Positions 5,822 to 13,287 of a DNA stretch of 49,643 nt are shown here, one piece after another. The number at the start of each line of letters is the position of its first letter. The first letter of the stretch is position 1. Source of the DNA: an uncultured bacterium (GTDB taxonomy: Bacteria; Patescibacteriota; Minisyncoccia; Minisyncoccales; UBA5738). A program made the position numbers and the translations under genes. The DNA is taken from positions 1 through 49,643 of the forward strand of contig CAINCQ010000038.1 of NCBI GenBank assembly GCA_903847095.1, given 5' to 3'. Below the pieces are notes generated by a model, which saw nothing but the letters and a program-made list of their open reading frames with translations, made no database searches and had not been told where the DNA came from.

Positions 5822-8032
5822 ATGGTTAAAAAAAACTTTAAGCTCGTCGGGATGCACTGCGCTTCCTGCGCCAATACCGTAGAGAGCGCGATAAAAAAAT
5901 TGCCGGGAGTAGTATCGGCTAACGTCAACTTCGCCAGTGAAACGCTTTACGTCGAATTTGACGAAAAAACGTCCGACGCCGAAAAGATCGTTGAAGCCGT
6001 GAAAAGATCCGGCTTCCGCGCTAATGCAGGAACCGAAAATAAAGACATCTTTACGGAAAGCAAAGAAACATCCGAAGGCCAAAAGTTGAAAAATCGATTC
6101 ATTCTCTCCCTTCTGTTCGGGCTACCCGTCGTTTACCTGGCAACGGCCCCACTTTTTGGCCTTCCCTTACCGGAGCTTGGAATGAAAATGACGGCGCTCA
6201 TCCAGCTCACCATCTCCACGATTATAATGGCTTTGAACGCCCCTCTTTATGTTTCCGGGCTGCGCGGGCTGGTCAACAGAAATCCAAACATGGACTCTTT
6301 GATCGAAATCGGCACCGTCGCCGCGTATTTTTACAGCTTGGTCATTTCCCTTTTGGTTTGGTTTTCACCCGGATATTCCGCCGACCATCTTTATTTTGAA
6401 AGTGCCGTAATGATCTTGATCTTTATAACTTTAGGCAAATACCTGGAAACCAAGGCAAAAGGAAAAACAAGCGATGCCATAAAAAAACTTATCGGCTTGC
6501 AGCCGAAAAATGCGACCTTGATCGTTGAAGGCCGGCAAAAAACGATCCCGATCTCGGACGTCAAGACCGGCGACCTGGTTTTCATCCGTCCGGGCCAAAT
6601 GTTCCCGATCGACGGCATCGTTGTTGAAGGAATTTCTTCGGTTGACGAAAAAGCGATTACCGGAGAAAGTATGCCGGTGGTCAAAAAACCCGGGGACATG
6701 GTCATCGGATCAACAACCAACAAAGTAGGCGCCTTGACCGTCAGGGCAACGAAAGTAGGCAAAAATACCGTTCTAGCTCAAATCATCAAGATCGTTGAAG
6801 AAGCAATGGGATCAAAAGCGCCAATCCAGCTCATAGCCGATAAAGCCGCTTATTACTTCGTACCGGCTATCTTATCCATCGCGACCCTGGCTTTTGTGGT
6901 CTGGCTAATTCTCGGAGAACCCTTCACTTTCGCGCTCACGGTTTTTATTTCGGTTTTGATCATCGCCTGCCCCTGCTCTTTAGGGCTGGCAACGCCGACA
7001 GCCGTCATGGTCGGTTCGGGTCTGGCCGCCAAACGCGGCATCCTGGTTAAGAACGGCAAAGCCCTTGAGATCGCAAGCATCGTGGATACCGTAGTTTTCG
7101 ACAAAACCGGAACCTTGACCGTCGGCGAACCAAAGGTGTGCGACATCATCGATGGAAAAAATACCGATAAAATCCTGAAATTGGCCGCCGCCCTTGAAAT
7201 GAATTCCGAGCACCCTTTAGCCTCGGCTATCGTATCCCAAGCAAAACATAAAAAATTGGAAATTCCCAAAGTCCGGGATTTTATTGCGATTCCCGGCAAA
7301 GGAATATCGGCAACTTTCCGCGCCAAACCATTATTGTTTGGATCAAAAATTCTGATGGCGGATAACAAAATCGATATTGCCAATTTCAACAAAAGCCTAT
7401 CCGATCTTGAAAACCAGGGAAAAACCGTTATGATTTTGGCTTATGACGGCAAAGCCGCCGGCCTGATCGCGGTTGCCGATGTTCTCAAAAAAAATTCCAA
7501 AGACGCGGTTTCGGCTCTGCAAAAAATGGGGAAAACCGTGATCATGATCTCGGGCGACAACGAAAAGGCGGCAAAAGCAATAGCCAAAAACGCCGGCATC
7601 GAAAATGTTTTTGCCGAAGTTTTACCGCAGGAAAAAGCAAGCAAGATAAAAAAACTGCAGAAAGAAGGCCACATTGTTGCCATGGTCGGCGACGGGATCA
7701 ATGACGCGCCCGCCCTGGCCCAATCGGATCTTGGAATCGCCCTGGGTTCGGGAACCGATATAGCAATCGAAACCGGCGATATGGTTTTGATCAAAGATAA
7801 CCTGAACGACGTGGTGGAAGCGATAAAGTTAAGCGCCTTTACCCTGAAAAAAATAAAGCAAAACCTATTTTGGGCTTTCTTCTACAACGCTTTGGGCGTA
7901 CCGATTGCCGCCGGGATCCTCTACCCCTTTACCGGCTGGCTTTTGAACCCGATGTGGGCGGCCGGCGCAATGTCAATTTCTTCCATCAGTGTGGTCCTCA
8001 ACTCTCTTTCGATAAAAAAATACAAAGGATAA
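5822..8032 (+). CDS. copA: copper-translocating P1B-type ATPase
   Basis: A 736-aa P-type ATPase complete from end to end. An N-terminal HMA domain carries GMHCASC (residues 10-16). Transmembrane helices begin near residue 95. The actuator motif TGES is near 280, the membrane metal site CPC near 382-384 (IACPCSLG), the phosphorylation motif DKTGT near 426, the SEHP motif of P1B pumps near 460, and GDGINDAP near 622. CPC together with SEHP identifies the Cu(I) P1B-1 group. It exports Cu(I) from the cytoplasm using ATP. It is the last gene of the csoR operon and ends at a bidirectional terminator. Confidence 0.95.
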   Translation: MVKKNFKLVGMHCASCANTVESAIKKLPGVVSANVNFASETLYVEFDEKTSDAEKIVEAVKRSGFRANAGTENKDIFTESKETSEGQKLKNRFILSLLFGLPVVYLATAPLFGLPLPELGMKMTALIQLTISTIIMALNAPLYVSGLRGLVNRNPNMDSLIEIGTVAAYFYSLVISLLVWFSPGYSADHLYFESAVMILIFITLGKYLETKAKGKTSDAIKKLIGLQPKNATLIVEGRQKTIPISDVKTGDLVFIRPGQMFPIDGIVVEGISSVDEKAITGESMPVVKKPGDMVIGSTTNKVGALTVRATKVGKNTVLAQIIKIVEEAMGSKAPIQLIADKAAYYFVPAILSIATLAFVVWLILGEPFTFALTVFISVLIIACPCSLGLATPTAVMVGSGLAAKRGILVKNGKALEIASIVDTVVFDKTGTLTVGEPKVCDIIDGKNTDKILKLAAALEMNSEHPLASAIVSQAKHKKLEIPKVRDFIAIPGKGISATFRAKPLLFGSKILMADNKIDIANFNKSLSDLENQGKTVMILAYDGKAAGLIAVADVLKKNSKDAVSALQKMGKTVIMISGDNEKAAKAIAKNAGIENVFAEVLPQEKASKIKKLQKEGHIVAMVGDGINDAPALAQSDLGIALGSGTDIAIETGDMVLIKDNLNDVVEAIKLSAFTLKKIKQNLFWAFFYNALGVPIAAGILYPFTGWLLNPMWAAGAMSISSISVVLNSLSIKKYKG

Positions 8033-8041
8033 CCGCCAAAC

Positions 8042-8092
8042 AAAAAAACCGCGGTGCGCTAGAAAAACAATTCTGGCAGTCTCGCGGTTTTA
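8042..8092. terminator. bidirectional terminator between copA and 8059-8373
   Basis: AAAACCGCG pairs with CGCGGTTTT across a roughly 30-nt loop. The stop codon of the minus-strand gene lies inside the loop. Confidence 0.6.
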
Positions 8093-8373
8093 ACTTTATT
8101 CGGGTTATGGTCGCAATTTGAACAAGGCGCGCCCTCTCCGGCTTTGGCCACAACGCCAGTTCCTATGTGGCAACAGGTATCGCAAACCAAAAATTCAACT
8201 ATATTCAATTGCTTTTTTTCTTTCGTGGTTTTTGGAGGGAACAAAACTGTTTTCCGAGCCTCCAAAATACAATCTTCCCGATAACACGAAAAAATGGCCA
8301 GGCTCTCCGCCGAATTTATTATCTTAATAACCGGCCTCTTTTTATGGCAAGTAGCGCATATACCTACAGGCAT
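8059..8373 (-). CDS. zinc-ribbon-like orphan protein, 104 aa
   Basis: Several Cys and His pairs are visible: CATCH (about residues 6-10), CYREDC (30-35), CDTCCH (64-69) and CSNCDH (83-88). They suggest two zinc-ribbon or zinc-knuckle units. No catalytic signature is seen; a nucleic-acid or protein-binding role is the usual function of such modules. The start is set by AAGGGGG ahead of the ATG, with a TTGACT-16-TAGAAT promoter upstream. It is convergent with copA, and its stop lies in the shared terminator. Function unknown. Confidence 0.7.
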   Translation of the reverse strand: MPVGICATCHKKRPVIKIINSAESLAIFSCYREDCILEARKTVLFPPKTTKEKKQLNIVEFLVCDTCCHIGTGVVAKAGEGAPCSNCDHNPNKVKTARLPELFF

Positions 8374-8405
8374 TCTATTTTCCCCCTTGTGAATTTACTG
8401 ACAAA

Positions 8406-8433
8406 ATTCTAGCTTGTTTAGCCGTAAAGTCAA
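8406..8433 (-). promoter_or_regulatory. promoter for 8059-8373
   Basis: TTGACT and TAGAAT are separated by 16 nt on the minus strand. Confidence 0.6.
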
Positions 8434-8450
8434 CAAGGTCTTTTTATAAA

Positions 8451-8639
8451 TTAAAATCAATTACATATTTTCCAAACGTTGTTTCCCGAAACCACGCCCG
8501 TGAAGCAACCAACGAAAACGATCTGAAATTGAGCGCGGAGCACGCCGAATTTAAATGGGTTTCAAAAAACGCTTTTCTGAAGCTGAAGATCGAAGACGAC
8601 GGCGATTTAATCCAATCGATTTTGGAGCAATCCGATTAA
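8451..8639 (+). pseudogene. 3' remnant of a NUDIX hydrolase gene
   Basis: An open frame without any start codon encodes about 62 residues ending at TAA. The stretch NDLKLSAEHAEFKWVSKNAF strongly resembles the C-terminal part of NUDIX hydrolases, where a leucine-serine-x-E-H segment precedes an aromatic-W-V strand. The NUDIX box itself (GX5EX7REUXEEXGU) is absent because the 5' part is gone. The upstream side is now occupied by the promoter of the opposite-strand zinc-ribbon gene. It is a truncated, non-functional remnant. Confidence 0.55.
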
Positions 8640-8944
8640 ATGATCACCCGCCACTTTTTCCAAAAAAAAGCTTCCTGGAATAAGGAAGTTATTTTTGTTT
8701 CGGCTTCGACCAAAGCCATCGATAAGCCGACGACTACTAGGGGGAATATCCTTGCCAGGTAAAATCCAAATGCAGCCACAACGATGATGCAAACGATCGC
8801 ATTGTGCATAAAACCACTGCCCGGGATCAAAAAACTCCAGACGCCGGAAATACAGTAAGTCCACGAAAAACCTATCGCCGTAGCCATGGCCAGTATTAAA
8901 ACCGCCTTCATAATCAACCCAAATCCAATTTCGGTATTTTTCAT
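8636..8944 (-). CDS. small membrane protein, probable stop-loss extension
   Basis: The protein has two or three transmembrane segments: about residues 9-29, 36-55 and 60-78. The ATG at 8944 is preferred over TTG at 8953, although no strong SD is seen; a TTGACA-17-TATTAT promoter lies upstream. The reading frame runs through a terminator-type hairpin (8662-8696). The relative at 9063 stops exactly in the corresponding hairpin (TCC TGA), whereas here the codon is TTA, so the last 15 or so residues (LFQEAFFWKKWRVII) look like accidental read-through. Function unknown. Confidence 0.55.
   Translation of the reverse strand: MKNTEIGFGLIMKAVLILAMATAIGFSWTYCISGVWSFLIPGSGFMHNAIVCIIVVAAFGFYLARIFPLVVVGLSMALVEAETKITSLFQEAFFWKKWRVII
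8662..8696 (-). terminator. terminator-like hairpin inside the 8636-8944 frame
   Basis: On the minus strand CTTCCT pairs with AGGAAG and is followed by CTTTTTTTT, inside the annotated coding frame. Confidence 0.6.
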
Positions 8945-8968
8945 AGCAACCAACCCATTTTTATAATT

Positions 8969-8997
8969 ATAATAACACTGATAAAATCATTTGTCAA
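8969..8997 (-). promoter_or_regulatory. promoter for 8636-8944
   Basis: TTGACA and TATTAT are separated by 17 nt on the minus strand. Confidence 0.65.
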
Positions 8998-9047
8998 TAC
9001 AGAACAAACGCCGACGAGTCCTTTTATCACTCTTACGAATTATAAAA

Positions 9048-9075
9048 TTAAAGCTTCCTTACTCAGGAAGCTGTT
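9048..9075 (-). terminator. terminator enclosing the stop codon of 9063-9305
   Basis: AGCTTCCT pairs with AGGAAGCT. The TGA stop is in the loop, and TTTAATTTTA follows on the minus strand. Confidence 0.6.
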
Positions 9076-9305
9076 TTGTTTTCTATTCTTTCCAATAACC
9101 GCACGGTTTCATCCATAATCCGGCACGCCGCATAATTTGTGTACACGGCATAAACCATAACCCCGGCCAGCATCATTAATAGCTGTTTAATTCCTCCCGT
9201 ACCGGGCAAGACGGCCTTGACGGCCAATATTGCCGCAATCACTACTACCAAACAGCAAAGCGCGGCCGCGAGGAAAGCAAGCGCCTTTATCGTCCTACTA
9301 TTCAC
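9063..9305 (-). CDS. small membrane protein, 80 aa
   Basis: Two transmembrane segments are visible: residues about 8-31 (ALAFLAAALCCLVVVIAAILAV) and 40-60 (QLLMMLAGVMVYAVYTNYAAC). A charged C-terminal helix follows (MDETVRLLERIENK). The GTG start is supported by AGGTGA 5 nt upstream and a TTGACA-16-TATATT promoter. Its end, and the hairpin around it, resemble those of the neighbouring 8636-8944 gene, so the two may be distant duplicates. Function unknown. Confidence 0.65.
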   Translation of the reverse strand: MNSRTIKALAFLAAALCCLVVVIAAILAVKAVLPGTGGIKQLLMMLAGVMVYAVYTNYAACRIMDETVRLLERIENKTAS

Positions 9306-9337
9306 GCAATCACCTACTCCGATAAGAGCTGGGCTAC

Positions 9338-9365
9338 AATATACAACTTTTCCTCATCCTGTCAA
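9338..9365 (-). promoter_or_regulatory. promoter for 9063-9305
   Basis: TTGACA and TATATT are separated by 16 nt on the minus strand. Confidence 0.65.
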
Positions 9366-9368
9366 TCA

Positions 9369-9752
9369 TTAAGTTTCTTCATTGATCATTGATACGGCTT
9401 CCTGGACTTTATAGGCCGGGATCTCGTACTCTTTTTTACCCGCGAACAACCCCTCTTCCCGAAGGGCTTTTAGCATCGGGTCGATCGTTCCCTTCTTGAT
9501 TCCGGTCTTTTGATGCAACTCCAATGCGCTGATATTCTCATCGGCGATCAGATTGTTCCTTTTCAGCAACTTCTTGGCCAAACCATAAGCCAGCATTTTC
9601 CGCTTGGCCGAAAGCTTGGTTTCTTTGAAAAAAATCTCGTAATCCGGCTTCTGGATCACAATATGCGGCAAAAGGGCTCTCACGACCAGATCCTCGTCGA
9701 AAGGGCCGCTGTCCGAGAATAATGCTTCGATAGTAAGTTTTTCTTTGTTCAT
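9369..9752 (-). CDS. putative winged-helix DNA-binding protein, 127 aa
   Basis: No named family. Residues about 77-110 (ISALELHQKTGIKKGTIDPMLKALREEGL) read as a helix-turn-helix followed by a wing, and the final helix is amphipathic. This layout fits a small winged-helix protein such as a transcriptional regulator. The N-terminal half is helical and basic (KLSAKRKMLAYGLAKKLLKR). The ATG start has no SD. A perfect 12-bp palindrome sits immediately upstream of the start and is a natural autoregulatory site. DNA-binding is inferred from pattern only. Confidence 0.6.
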   Translation of the reverse strand: MNKEKLTIEALFSDSGPFDEDLVVRALLPHIVIQKPDYEIFFKETKLSAKRKMLAYGLAKKLLKRNNLIADENISALELHQKTGIKKGTIDPMLKALREEGLFAGKKEYEIPAYKVQEAVSMINEET

Positions 9753-9753
9753 A

Positions 9754-9765
9754 ACTTATATAAGT
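9754..9765. promoter_or_regulatory. 12-bp palindrome upstream of 9369-9752
   Basis: ACTTATATAAGT is a perfect palindrome just before the start codon. A partial repeat (ACTTATAA) follows 3 bases further on. Possible operator; it also resembles an AT-rich -10 region. Confidence 0.4.
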
Positions 9766-9908
9766 CTTACTTATAAAATCTTAAAACTTTATCCCCAATT
9801 CCGGCTGTTTTTCCACATAAGTATTTTGACTAATTACTTGCTTAACTTTATTTTATCCACATCTTCATCCACAGTCAACCAAAAAGAACCGGGAACGGCC
9901 AGCCAAAT

Positions 9909-9936
9909 AAAAAAAGCTTTTTAAAAAGCTTTTCGG
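9909..9936 (-). terminator. terminator of 9939-10721
   Basis: AGCTTTTT pairs with AAAAAGCT and is followed by TTTTTTT on the minus strand. Confidence 0.75.
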
Positions 9937-9938
9937 AA

Positions 9939-10721
9939 TCATTCGATAATTCCCAATTTTTTAAGAGTGTCTGAGTCGATCCCCTTCGCAAATCGGCCAA
10001 TCTGGCTTTCGTAGATCATCACAACCCTGAACCGAGCGTTGTTTTTTTTCATCTCCGCTGACAACTGGCGCATTGTAGCCAGCGGAAATATTGTCTCGTA
10101 CAAGTCGTCTTCGGATACACCGCCCAAACATCCGATCGCTTCAAGCGGCCATTGACTGAAATCGGGGCAACCCCATTCTACTACTTCTTTGGATATATCC
10201 TTAAAGTCCCCATAAGTCTTGGTCTGGTCTTTTCCTTTAAATTCATAGCCGTCCCGCAACGGATAAGCGGTAAGACCTACCGCAACCTGCCTTTCTTTTT
10301 CCAAAAAAAGCCTATCCGGCGCTTCCCAAAACCGTAAATACAAGACAATCTCCTTTCCCTCTGCCGCGGCTTTTATTATGCTTATTTCCAGGGAACCCTT
10401 TGCCAGGAATCTGAAATACGTCTTGATGTATATGACCGGAATGGCCAAAAAGCTCGGAAGATTTTGGATCAAGGCGCTCCCATAGATGATGCTGGAAACA
10501 ATCGTCTCCATTCGCGCCTTATTGATAAATTTCTTATCAGCCAAATTGATCGCCAATGCTTTTGTTTCTAATTGTTTGGCCTTGACAACCCATTGCCCGC
10601 AAAACCTGGCCGCGCTTTCGGCGTCATACGCTATCATGGGCAAGCCGATCGATATGCTGCCATCAACCGATCTTGTACTAACGACGGTATCACCGCCGGT
10701 CATTTCTTCCTGTTCTTCCAT
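9939..10721 (-). CDS. orphan protein, 260 aa
   Basis: Unrecognised soluble protein. The N-terminus is acidic (MEEQEEMTGGD). The middle has mixed alpha/beta character with hydrophobic strands (SFLAIPVIYI, EIVLYLRFW). A region near residues 185-215 contains a CLGG turn, and the protein ends in a basic helix. Nothing points to an enzyme class. The start is set by GAGGTGG 4 nt before the ATG, behind a TTGACT-16-TATAAT promoter, and the gene has its own terminator. It is a monocistronic member of the SD-bearing orphan class. Confidence 0.7.
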   Translation of the reverse strand: MEEQEEMTGGDTVVSTRSVDGSISIGLPMIAYDAESAARFCGQWVVKAKQLETKALAINLADKKFINKARMETIVSSIIYGSALIQNLPSFLAIPVIYIKTYFRFLAKGSLEISIIKAAAEGKEIVLYLRFWEAPDRLFLEKERQVAVGLTAYPLRDGYEFKGKDQTKTYGDFKDISKEVVEWGCPDFSQWPLEAIGCLGGVSEDDLYETIFPLATMRQLSAEMKKNNARFRVVMIYESQIGRFAKGIDSDTLKKLGIIE

Positions 10722-10750
10722 TTTCCACCTCTACTTTTTGAAGACTTTTT

Positions 10751-10778
10751 ATTATATGTCTTTTTCCTAAAAAGTCAA
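10751..10778 (-). promoter_or_regulatory. promoter for 9939-10721
   Basis: TTGACT and TATAAT are separated by 16 nt on the minus strand. Confidence 0.75.
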
Positions 10779-10977
10779 ATAAAAAACGCCTCCGGGGTAG
10801 ACCAAAAAAACGGGCAAGACCAACCGACCCGAAGAACAGCAATCCTACGCTCTTTGTTTGGTTGTGAGTAATTTGTGCTTAGGGAACGAATTTTACCTTA
10901 ATAGATACTCCCTGCCTTTCTCCTGGCTACACAATACTGATTACCAAATACTGCGAATTTTACGCAGTAAAATTTGT

Positions 10978-11051
10978 TGGTGGACCCGGCGAGAATCGAA
11001 CTCGCGCTTCAGCAATGCGAATGCCGCGTCTTACCACTTGACTACGGGCCC
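10978..11051 (-). tRNA. tRNA-Ala(CGC)
   Basis: A 74-nt cloverleaf with acceptor GGGCCCG/CGGGTCC, including the G3-U70 pair that marks alanine tRNAs. The anticodon loop TTCGCAT gives anticodon CGC, and the T-arm loop is TTCGAAT. The 3' CCA is encoded, unlike the other three tRNAs here. A 7-bp hairpin (TACTGCG/CGCAGTA) follows on the same strand and may end the transcript. Confidence 0.93.
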
Positions 11052-11099
11052 GACTTCACTTCGTAATTTCCAATTAATGATTTATGATCGAAGAGTAAA

Positions 11100-11723
11100 C
11101 TATAAATACTGCTTCAACTCTTTTAAACTGCTGATTTTAATAATGGAATTATCGCTTACTTTTCCTTCCCTGTCAATCATAATTCCCCTGATACCAAGGC
11201 TCACAGCCGGAAGAATATCTTTTTCCAAACTATCGCCTACCATCACTGCTTCCTCCGGTATCGACTTCATTTTTCTCAATACCTCCAAAAAAGCCCGCTT
11301 GTCCGGCTTTTTGAATTGGAGCTCCCTTTCGGTAAAAATATCGAAATCGGAAAGCTCGCGTATGCCTTCGACAAGAAACCGGCTGGCTAAAGTAAGGATC
11401 GCTTTTTTCTGGGGAAGATCAAAAATCTCGCTGGTATCGTCGTAGAGCTTGAAACTTAATTTTTTCTTAAAATATTTCGACAGTTCTTCTTTTTTTTCTT
11501 TTGAAAGACCGGATCCCGTTTTCTTTAATAACATTTCGGTAAATTCGGTCCAGCTATCGGCTTCGGAAAAAAGAGAAACTATAAGATCATGGAATTGTTG
11601 GGCTTGTTTCTCGTCTTGAACCACGATCCCGTACTCCTTTAGTCTGCCGAAGATTCCCTTTAGATTGGAACTTCCGGAATACGCCAAAGTCCGGGAAAAA
11701 TCAAAAATTATTAATTTATACAT
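11100..11723 (-). CDS. HAD-superfamily hydrolase-like protein
   Basis: A 207-aa protein with a Rossmann-like HAD core and a helical cap at about residues 20-100. Motif I is DFSRT (residues 8-12): the nucleophile Asp is present, but the usual second Asp (general acid/base) is Ser. Motif IV is GDSLEKDI (about 160-167) with the two acidic residues, and KKP near residue 139 fits the motif III lysine. Most phosphatases of this family need the second Asp, so the substrate type or activity may differ, as in dehalogenase-like branches. No SD. It lies downstream of the FAD protein and upstream of tRNA-Ala. Confidence 0.8.
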   Translation of the reverse strand: MYKLIIFDFSRTLAYSGSSNLKGIFGRLKEYGIVVQDEKQAQQFHDLIVSLFSEADSWTEFTEMLLKKTGSGLSKEKKEELSKYFKKKLSFKLYDDTSEIFDLPQKKAILTLASRFLVEGIRELSDFDIFTERELQFKKPDKRAFLEVLRKMKSIPEEAVMVGDSLEKDILPAVSLGIRGIMIDREGKVSDNSIIKISSLKELKQYL

Positions 11724-11821
11724 TATTTGTTTTACTTATGCTTAAAATAGCAAATACCGGTAACCAACACAAGCAAAATGACGACAAAAGATTGGCCGGC
11801 AAACATAAGAAGCATACCCGA

Positions 11822-13219
11822 TTAAAGAGTTCTAAGCAATCCTCTGGCGGCCAACAATCCCGTTGCCGAAGCTTTGACGATATCGCGGCTCAATCCGGTT
11901 CCGTCGCCGGCGGCAAATAGATTTTTCACACTGGTTTCCATTTTATCGTCAACCGCCACTTTCATAGAATAGAATTTGATTTCTGGAGCGTAGAGAAAAG
12001 TGGAATCGGTGGCAACGCCCGGTATGACCTCGTTTAATTTTTCCAATCCTTCCATGATATCGGTAAGGATCCTGTGAGTTAAGACCATGGCGATATTCCC
12101 GGGCGTAGCTTCCTTGAGGGTCGGGGAAAAAGTGCTTTTTTGCAGGCGCCAATCGTTTGACCGCCGGCCGCGCCTAAGATCGCCCAATCTCTGGATGATC
12201 GGCTTCCCTTGGCCAAGGATCGTAGCGATCTTGGCAATGGATTCACCATACAAAGTCGTATTTTCCAAAGGCTGGGTCAGAATGGTCCGCACCAAAAAAG
12301 CGAAATTGGTATTTTCCGACTTTCTATTCTGAAACGAATGACCATTGACCCCGATGAATTTTCCGTAGCTTTCTTTGACCACGAAACCCTCGTGATTCGT
12401 GCAAAAAGTCCTCACAAAATCTTCATATTTAGAACTCCAGATATGGAACTTCGGATCGCGATTTACCTCAATCACCGACTTCATAACCATCGAAGGAACC
12501 TCCACTCGCACCCCGATGTCTATTGGAGCGTGGCTTGCTTTAATTTTGTGCTTCGCGACCATCTCGTCAACCCAGATCGCACCAACCCTTCCGGGAGCAA
12601 ATATGGTTTTTTGGGCCTGGATAACCTCGCCGTTTTGCATTAAAACCCCAAAACATTTCCCGTTTTCAATAATAAGGTCCTCAACGGTCTTTCCGGTCAT
12701 AAAAACCGCTCCTTTTTGCTCCAGATAATCACTGAACTTTTTGATCAGCCGCGGGGTATTTTCACTTCCAAGATGCCGCTGGCGGATCTTGACGAATTTT
12801 ATCCCAGCCGACATGGCCTTCAAAGACAAATCGGCTATTTTTTCATCATTCATGCCGTGAACATGCTCCGGCGCTCCGAACCGCAAAAAAACCTTATCGA
12901 CCTCATCCACTATCTTCCAGGCCTCGCTTTCATCATTGATATAGTCGCTTAGATCGCCTCCGACCACGTCGGGGCGAAGGTTTAAAATCCCGTCGGAAAA
13001 TATCCCGGCCCCGCCCACACCGCACATGATGTGGCAAGGGTCGCAAGAAAAACATTTGCCATTGTTGGTGACCGGACAAATCCTTTTGTCCGCTGCCGGC
13101 CCTTTATCGATCAAAAGGACTTTCAACTGTTCCGATTGCCCAAGAAGCTCATAAGCGGCAAATAGGCCGGCCGGGCCCGCCCCTATGATAACGACATCCC
13201 ATTGTTTTGATTGTTCCAT
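11822..13219 (-). CDS. FAD-dependent dehydrogenase (COG2509-like)
   Basis: A 465-aa flavoprotein. The dinucleotide-binding motif GAGPAGLFAAYE is at residues 13-24. A Cys-rich segment follows (CPVTNNGKCFSCDPCHIMCGVGGAG, about 48-72). The C-terminus has the second FAD contact (LFAAGDGTGLSRDIVKASATG). This set matches the uncharacterised FAD-dependent dehydrogenases of the COG2509 type. The reaction is not established. The clustered cysteines suggest a redox or metal role. The ATG start follows a poly-A stretch without SD. Confidence 0.8.
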   Translation of the reverse strand: MEQSKQWDVVIIGAGPAGLFAAYELLGQSEQLKVLLIDKGPAADKRICPVTNNGKCFSCDPCHIMCGVGGAGIFSDGILNLRPDVVGGDLSDYINDESEAWKIVDEVDKVFLRFGAPEHVHGMNDEKIADLSLKAMSAGIKFVKIRQRHLGSENTPRLIKKFSDYLEQKGAVFMTGKTVEDLIIENGKCFGVLMQNGEVIQAQKTIFAPGRVGAIWVDEMVAKHKIKASHAPIDIGVRVEVPSMVMKSVIEVNRDPKFHIWSSKYEDFVRTFCTNHEGFVVKESYGKFIGVNGHSFQNRKSENTNFAFLVRTILTQPLENTTLYGESIAKIATILGQGKPIIQRLGDLRRGRRSNDWRLQKSTFSPTLKEATPGNIAMVLTHRILTDIMEGLEKLNEVIPGVATDSTFLYAPEIKFYSMKVAVDDKMETSVKNLFAAGDGTGLSRDIVKASATGLLAARGLLRTL

Positions 13220-13287
13220 TTTTTTTAACGGGAAGTTATCTTTTTTCCACTATGGCAGAAGGCCTTAGAATTTAGCCCGATAATCAA

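Noticed and set aside
10858-11445. 195-aa plus-strand ORF
   Set aside because: It runs through tRNA-Ala and antisense to the HAD gene, with low-complexity Ser/Leu content; a shadow.
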